10,491 nucleotides of DNA from Echinostoma caproni. Taxonomy: Eukaryota; Platyhelminthes; Trematoda; Plagiorchiida; Echinostomatidae. The DNA is taken from positions 48,257-58,747 of the forward strand of contig UZAN01040868.1 in the NCBI GenBank assembly GCA_900618425.1. Reading direction: 5' to 3'. The position numbers and the translations under genes are program-made. Positions 7,412 through 10,491 of the stretch are shown in pieces (within the stretch, counting starts at the first letter, position 1; every line of letters starts with the position of its first letter). Below the pieces are notes generated by a model. The model was not told the DNA's origin. It ran no database searches and was given only the letters and a program-made list of their open reading frames with translations.

Positions 7412-7805
7412 CTGGTAAGTTTAATCCTTTGAGGATCTTTGTGTTTGTATGCTCTTTCCTTGCTTTGACGAAACTGTCAGATGAGGAGACAAGATGCGGT
7501 CAGAGCGAACGAATAGTGTTTCCCAAGGGCAGCATATGCATTAACAAAAGTTGTGATATTGTGTTTGGTTGTCACGCTGAAGTCTGTTTGAAGAGTCGTT
7601 ACACTGAGTTTCTCCAGGTTACATTACCGTTTCCTTATTTTGAGGTCGCGGCTTTGAGCAAAAGTTATGTAATTGCATTTGCTGTACAGCAATGAAGAAA
7701 GTTCAACAAAGATTTTATCAGAAAACCCCAGGGGAGAATGAGCAGGTAAGGGAAATAGACTGATTGTATTTACAAAACATATTTCCGAATGAGCATTTTA
7801 CCTCG
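7381..7805 (-). pseudogene. Endonuclease C-terminus and linker remnant
   Basis: In one minus frame the sequence reads from about 7805 to 7381 with in-frame stops at 7624-7626 and 7477-7479. HSPLGFSDK at 7714-7740 corresponds to the SPLGKSDH-type motif that closes apurinic-type LINE endonucleases; the catalytic His is replaced by Lys here. It is followed by a hydrophobic strand (IFVELSSLLYS), then basic and leucine-rich linker pieces (RDLKIRKR, CNLEKLSVTTLQTDFS). A plus-strand frame over the same bases (7429-7695) begins with a signal-peptide-like run but is the shadow of this remnant. The segment ends about 80 bases from the TA/GA microsatellite. Confidence 0.75.
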
Positions 7806-7881
7806 TTGTTAAGTTCACTATGTTTTTCCAAATGGCGGATAGTTAAGAAGCTAATGTGGACCTGATTGACGTTACAACAGA

Positions 7882-7883
<2 letters not shown>

Positions 7884-7927
<44 letters not shown>

Positions 7928-7951
7928 CGAGAGAGAGAGCGAGAGAGAGAA
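7884..7951. repeat. Compound TA and GA microsatellite
   Basis: About 15 AT units (7884-7913) pass directly into about 18 GA units, interrupted by two C-for-A changes. The array separates the endonuclease remnant from the sequence to its right. A minus-strand frame over it is a low-complexity artefact. Confidence 0.95.
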
Positions 7952-8060
7952 AGGTCAAGAAAACTCAGTAAGGCTGCAGAAAAGTATCTAAAAAATGGCT
8001 TCAGATCCTCTGAGGGCAAATATAAGTGATGTCTGAGATAACTCACCCATAATTACTCAG

Positions 8061-8297
8061 GTGTCTAGGCTTGCACTCGTGTACAGAGACACAAGTGTAA
8101 CCAGTGGAGTTAACGAATACCCGCTTCACATTCTTGCACCAGCTGTTATTGATACAAGTCACCAGGCCTCCTTCATGCTATCGATAAATTACCAAACTGT
8201 CAACGCGGTATCCAGTGGAACCGTTGATTTTCAAGTCAAGTCAAGTAAAGCAGTCGCTTCAGACACCTCGAAAGGTGGATATTCAGAAACCACCTAA
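8061..8297 (+). other. Candidate exon, unrecognised
   Basis: A good acceptor (CCATAATTACTCAG) ends at 8060 and is followed by a 78-codon phase-0 frame to a TAA at 8295-8297. The product would be rich in Ser, Thr and Val without cysteine or low complexity, for example LHILAPAVIDTSHQASFML and SSGTVDFQVKSSKAV. If internal, donors at AAAG|GTGGAT (8275) or CAA|GTAAAG (8245) are possible, both leaving phase 1. An ATTAAA near 8341 could serve as a polyadenylation signal if it is terminal. No domain is recognised, and it lies between two retroelement remnants, so a decayed insertion is also possible. Confidence 0.25.
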
Positions 8298-8407
8298 CCA
8301 CACTGTCAACAAAAAATGAAAAACCCATTATAATACAACAATTAAAAGAGGTGAAAACGGACAGCAACATGAGAAACCGATTGCATGCGTGGGTGTTTAT
8401 AATTGAT

Positions 8408-8650
8408 TTAGTTTAGCATTTTGCGCAGGTTTGCTGCAACGAATTCCTGGTTTGTTAGGAATCTGGCGAGATAAGGGATAATGGACCGCCTGTAAGCTTC
8501 AGTGCGTGTCTTTATAAGTTTGTGAGTGGAACGGGTAGATGAGTGAGAAAGGCACTGACTAAGGGCGGAATGAAGAGGATGGAAAATATAAGATAAAATC
8601 TTGTTGGAGAATGGTTGTGGCCTGCAGTCGAGTGATGTGCCCATCACGTG
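8408..8650 (-). pseudogene. C-terminal end of a second LINE ORF2
   Basis: On the minus strand an open frame ends at TAA (8408-8410). Its tail reads FHPLHSALS, then STRSTHKL, TRTEAYRRSIIPYLARFL and NLRKML. The 'ILxDxxHPLHxxL' block followed by 'SRTxRYxxSxIPxxxRxLN' is the normal end of CR1/Jockey-type ORF2 proteins, so this is the C-terminus of a retroelement with its natural stop, and the 3' untranslated part should follow below 8408. It is on the same strand as the 6177-7805 remnant but lies on that copy's 5' side, so the two cannot be one collinear element. The minus frame upstream of 8650 is a CA-repeat artefact. Confidence 0.65.
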
Positions 8651-8671
8651 ATTGACTGTTGCGGCCCGCCA

Positions 8672-8687
8672 ACACACACACACACAC
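8672..8687. repeat. AC microsatellite
   Basis: A run of eight AC units beside the second LINE remnant. Confidence 0.85.
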
Positions 8688-8698
8688 GTACGCACCTC

Positions 8699-8812
8699 AT
8701 GCGGACTTACTCTATTACAAAGTCGATCCGCCTCAGTGAATCAGAAGTCAGTATTGACCTGTCCGCAATGATTGATTCGTTGACTGCCCAACGTGATGAC
8801 GTACTCCTACTG
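8699..8812 (+). other. Candidate first exon, unrecognised
   Basis: An ATG at 8699 opens 38 codons that end exactly at a donor-like CTACTG|GTAACA, in phase 0. The peptide (MRTYSITKSIRL, SESEVSIDLSAMIDSL, TAQRDDVLLL) has mixed polar and hydrophobic composition, unlike the low-complexity frames nearby. Without splicing the frame continues through a Cys- and Leu-rich stretch to a stop at 8876-8878. The phase would suit the phase-0 exons at 9810 and 9955, but no evidence links them. Chance is a real alternative. Confidence 0.18.
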
Positions 8813-8878
8813 GTAACACTTGCGCCAGTTCTGTGCCTACCTGTCTGCATATTGACGCATTGCTTACTCACCGGCTAA

Positions 8879-9809
8879 CGGACCGGCTTCGTTTGCGTTT
8901 ACATACTGGAAATATAATTACTACTTAATTCACTACTTGCGTACTTATTGAATACAACAAGGATGTCGTACAGGACTTGAGGTGATATGTCGCCACATAT
9001 TGTGTCAGATGTTCCCCTGGTATGAAACTACAAACCGACAGAAACTTGACGGTTCGGGAAATGAGTTTGAGGTCCTTGTTAAAAAGACCAGGGAAGATAA
9101 CAAGAGACCCGTAAATCCCGTGGGGTAAAACGCACGCAAAAACAAAACGCCTTATGGGATGGTTTGGGATGGAAAGTGATTTAAGACGTAAAACATAAAA
9201 CGTGAACCTTGTGACCTTCAGAAAAATCTCTTCGTCAATATTATCCAGTAACCAGGTCTCTTGTGGTATAGTTGTGCATATGTAGAATATTCCATAAGGT
9301 GAACCAGATCAGATATACCTGATAATTTCCCAGGCTATGAACAAAGATTACTGTTAGTTACAACGGGAATACATAGTTCTAAGTAGTCTAACTGACACAG
9401 CGCTGCTCTCCATCTACCTAAATGCCTCCTCCAATATCCATGAGATTTTCTGTAGTTTCCCACGGATTTTCCAAAATCGTCAACCCCCGTGGAGAAATGG
9501 AATTGTTGCTGATGCGTTTCGCAAAGGCGTTGTGCAATTTCGCGGCTGGTGTCATCTTAATCACACAATATCGTTATAGCAAGAAAACACAGAGCTTAAA
9601 CAGGTGCTTAAAAACAGAGACTACACCAACAGCTATGTAACAGTGATCCAAGGGACCAAGTTTGAAGGTCTCGCCAGTTGTGCAGTTTCTTTGCACACCG
9701 CCTCCTTCACATGAGAGGTATACGTTTTATCACTTTGCAGATCACCTAATACCAAGGATGAAACGAATGATCACTTCTAAAGTTTGTTTAAACGAAGTCT
9801 TCATATCAG
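8879..9809. other. No supported gene
   Basis: Two plus frames (9422-9640, 72 codons, and 9662-9874, 70 codons from a TTG) and their antisense frames were read for retroelement and exon signals. I saw no domain and no consistent splice boundaries. If the candidate exons to the right are real, this is probably intron or 5' flank. Confidence 0.45.
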
Positions 9810-9905
9810 TCATCTTGGCCTGCCATAAACAAAGAACAAAACTCCATCAGCTACATGTTATTTTTCCTAACTGAATCTCTCTCATACACTAAATCAAACA
9901 TTCGG
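9810..9905 (+). CDS. Candidate exon of unrecognised gene, upstream of pair
   Basis: The acceptor CTTCATATCAG ends at 9809 and a consensus donor GG|GTAAGT begins at 9906. The 96 bases between are open in phase 0 and give 32 codons, including SSWPAINKEQNSISYMLFFL and TESLSYTKSNIR. An in-frame ATG at 9855 could be a start if the first acceptor is not used. The frame continues without a break into the next candidate exon after removal of a 49-base intron. Both boundaries keep phase 0, which is unusual by chance but not decisive. No domain or signal peptide is recognised. Confidence 0.3.
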
Positions 9906-9954
9906 GTAAGTGCCCTTCCATAATGGCTTGATATCATTCCCATTTCCGATTCAG

Positions 9955-10056
9955 GGTAGAGAGGAACCCCGGAATTGCATTGATTTTCACTCACAGCCTC
10001 ACTTCTATCGAAATTTTTCCATTTCAGAAATCATGCAAGTACTACTCGATCCACAG
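9955..10056 (+). CDS. Candidate exon of unrecognised gene, downstream of pair
   Basis: After an intron of 49 bases (GTAAGT to CCGATTCAG), a 102-base segment is open in phase 0 for 34 codons, including GREEPRNCIDFHSQPHFYR and SISEIMQVLLDPQ, and ends at a strong donor, CACAG|GTGAGT. A second good acceptor inside it (TTTTTCCATTTCAG, ending 10027) would give an alternative micro-exon of 29 bases with the same donor. Fifty bases beyond the donor the sequence becomes a LINE remnant, so the next intron would carry that insertion. No known family is recognised. The splice signals and continuous frame are seen; expression is inferred. Confidence 0.32.
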
Positions 10057-10105
10057 GTGAGTACGATTTTCACAAAAAATATATTTATATGTAAAAGAGG
10101 TATGA

Positions 10106-10491
10106 TGCATTGAGAAGTTCAAATCGTTATCTTTGGTCGCATGGAAGTAATTTACTGAAAATCTTACAAATATAATAACATCCGTGACTAAAACTTGAGT
10201 AACCACCAAATCCGGCATCCGAAATTCACCTATTCGAAGCCGCACAAAGAAATGGCTATCGGCGAGGGATTTAGCCTGGCGAGAATATAATCGTCTTCCG
10301 AATGATGTCACATGGAATAATTACCGTATGCTGAGTAACCACTGCACCAAGCTGATTCGTGAGAATAAAGTAAAATACCAAGAGGTGCTAGCGCAAAAAT
10401 TCATTTCTAACCCTAAGCTGTTGTACCAACTCGTCAACTCCATTCGAAAAGTAAAGTTTGGTATACCGGTACTAAGTAGCGCTGGAAGAGT
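10106..10491 (+). pseudogene. Third LINE remnant, partial at window edge
   Basis: One plus frame from about 10106 to the end reads as the linker between endonuclease and reverse transcriptase of a CR1-type LINE. It has stops at 10148-10150 and 10196-10198, then 97 open codons to the edge. Key blocks are TKKWLSARDLAWREYNRLP, WNNYRMLSNHCTKLIREN, KVKYQEVLAQKFISNPKLLY and QLVNSIRKVKFGIPVL. The pattern of Trp, paired Arg/Lys, 'xxYxxLRN' and 'NPKxxYxxvNsxRKvKxgIPxL' is typical of that linker, and the polymerase should follow outside the window. The upstream endonuclease is not recognisable, so the copy is probably 5' truncated. It is opposite in strand to the other two remnants. Confidence 0.75.

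Larger units (their letters stand above)
6177..7805 (-). mobile_element. Degenerate non-LTR retrotransposon, CR1/Jockey-like
   Basis: Read on the minus strand from 7805 to 6177, this is the decayed second ORF of an autonomous LINE that moves by target-primed reverse transcription. Remnants appear in the expected order: end of the apurinic-type endonuclease (SPLGFSDK at 7714-7737), linker, start of the reverse transcriptase (KPNESPGLDC), fingers, motif A (SDAF at 6750-6761), motif B (GVIQGAILFP near 6597-6626), motif C position (CTDN near 6529-6537) and a thumb-like stretch (6177-6386). The reading frame changes at least five times and several stops are present, so the copy is dead. The front of the endonuclease and ORF1 are missing. 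The left end (C-terminal side) is unclear. Clade assignment rests on motif style only. Confidence 0.85.

Noticed and set aside
7429..7695. Plus-strand 88-codon frame with a signal-peptide-like start (MRIFVFVCSFLALT)
   Set aside because: It lies antisense to the LINE endonuclease and linker remnant, which has clear family motifs; the hydrophobic start is explained by the reverse of that sequence.
7843..8046. Minus-strand frame with Ser-Arg-Leu and Tyr-Ile runs
   Set aside because: It is the translation of the TA/GA microsatellite and shows no coding signal.
8408..8695. Minus-strand frame taken as a whole 95-residue protein
   Set aside because: The first part (MRTCVCVCW) is the AC microsatellite in reverse; only the C-terminal part is a LINE remnant.
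10042..10311. Minus-strand 89-codon frame
   Set aside because: It is antisense to the better supported plus-strand LINE linker.
1..10491. CRISPR array, prokaryotic operon or defence system
   Set aside because: No regularly spaced direct repeats, no long ORFs, and no ribosome-binding sites; LINE remnants and microsatellites point to a eukaryotic genome.

Overview
The window looks like non-coding, repeat-rich DNA from an animal nuclear genome. No prokaryotic gene structure is visible: no long ORFs, no operons and no ribosome-binding sites. Instead there are microsatellites, dispersed repeats, a tRNA-related SINE-like module, and broken copies of non-LTR retrotransposons with an apurinic-type endonuclease and reverse transcriptase (CR1/Jockey group by motif pattern). 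Moderate AT richness, short candidate introns (about 50 bases) and the style of the retroelement protein remnants would fit a flatworm such as a trematode. That taxonomic guess is inference; a mollusc or another invertebrate is not excluded.

Layout. Bases 1-48 are a TA microsatellite. Bases 320-645 hold a weak minus-strand candidate for two exons. Bases 831-4160 contain three copies of one dispersed repeat: two direct copies about 96% alike (1091-1296 and 3628-3833) and an inverted piece at 831-900. Two clean hairpins lie between them. Bases 4111-4912 carry two copies of a 50-base module with a tRNA-like, A-tailed SINE between them. Bases 4960-5022 are a 21-base tandem repeat. An inverted repeat pair (5055-5170 and 5937-6050) brackets about 770 bases.

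Bases 6177-7805 hold the best-supported feature: a minus-strand retrotransposon corpse that can be read from the end of the endonuclease through the reverse transcriptase to the thumb, with changes of frame and stops. After a TA/GA microsatellite (7884-7951), a second minus-strand remnant gives the C-terminal end of a similar ORF (8408-8650). At the right edge (10106-10491) a plus-strand remnant of the same general type runs off the window and becomes cleanly open over its last 97 codons.

Possible host coding sequence is limited to candidate exons. The most orderly is a pair at 9810-9905 and 9955-10056, separated by a 49-base intron with consensus ends. Both exons are multiples of three in phase 0 and share one open frame. 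Weaker candidates are at 8061-8297 and 8699-8812. None of these is recognised as a known protein. The window shows no sign of a new defence or biosynthetic system; its interest lies in nested and repeated mobile DNA and in the candidate small-exon gene.
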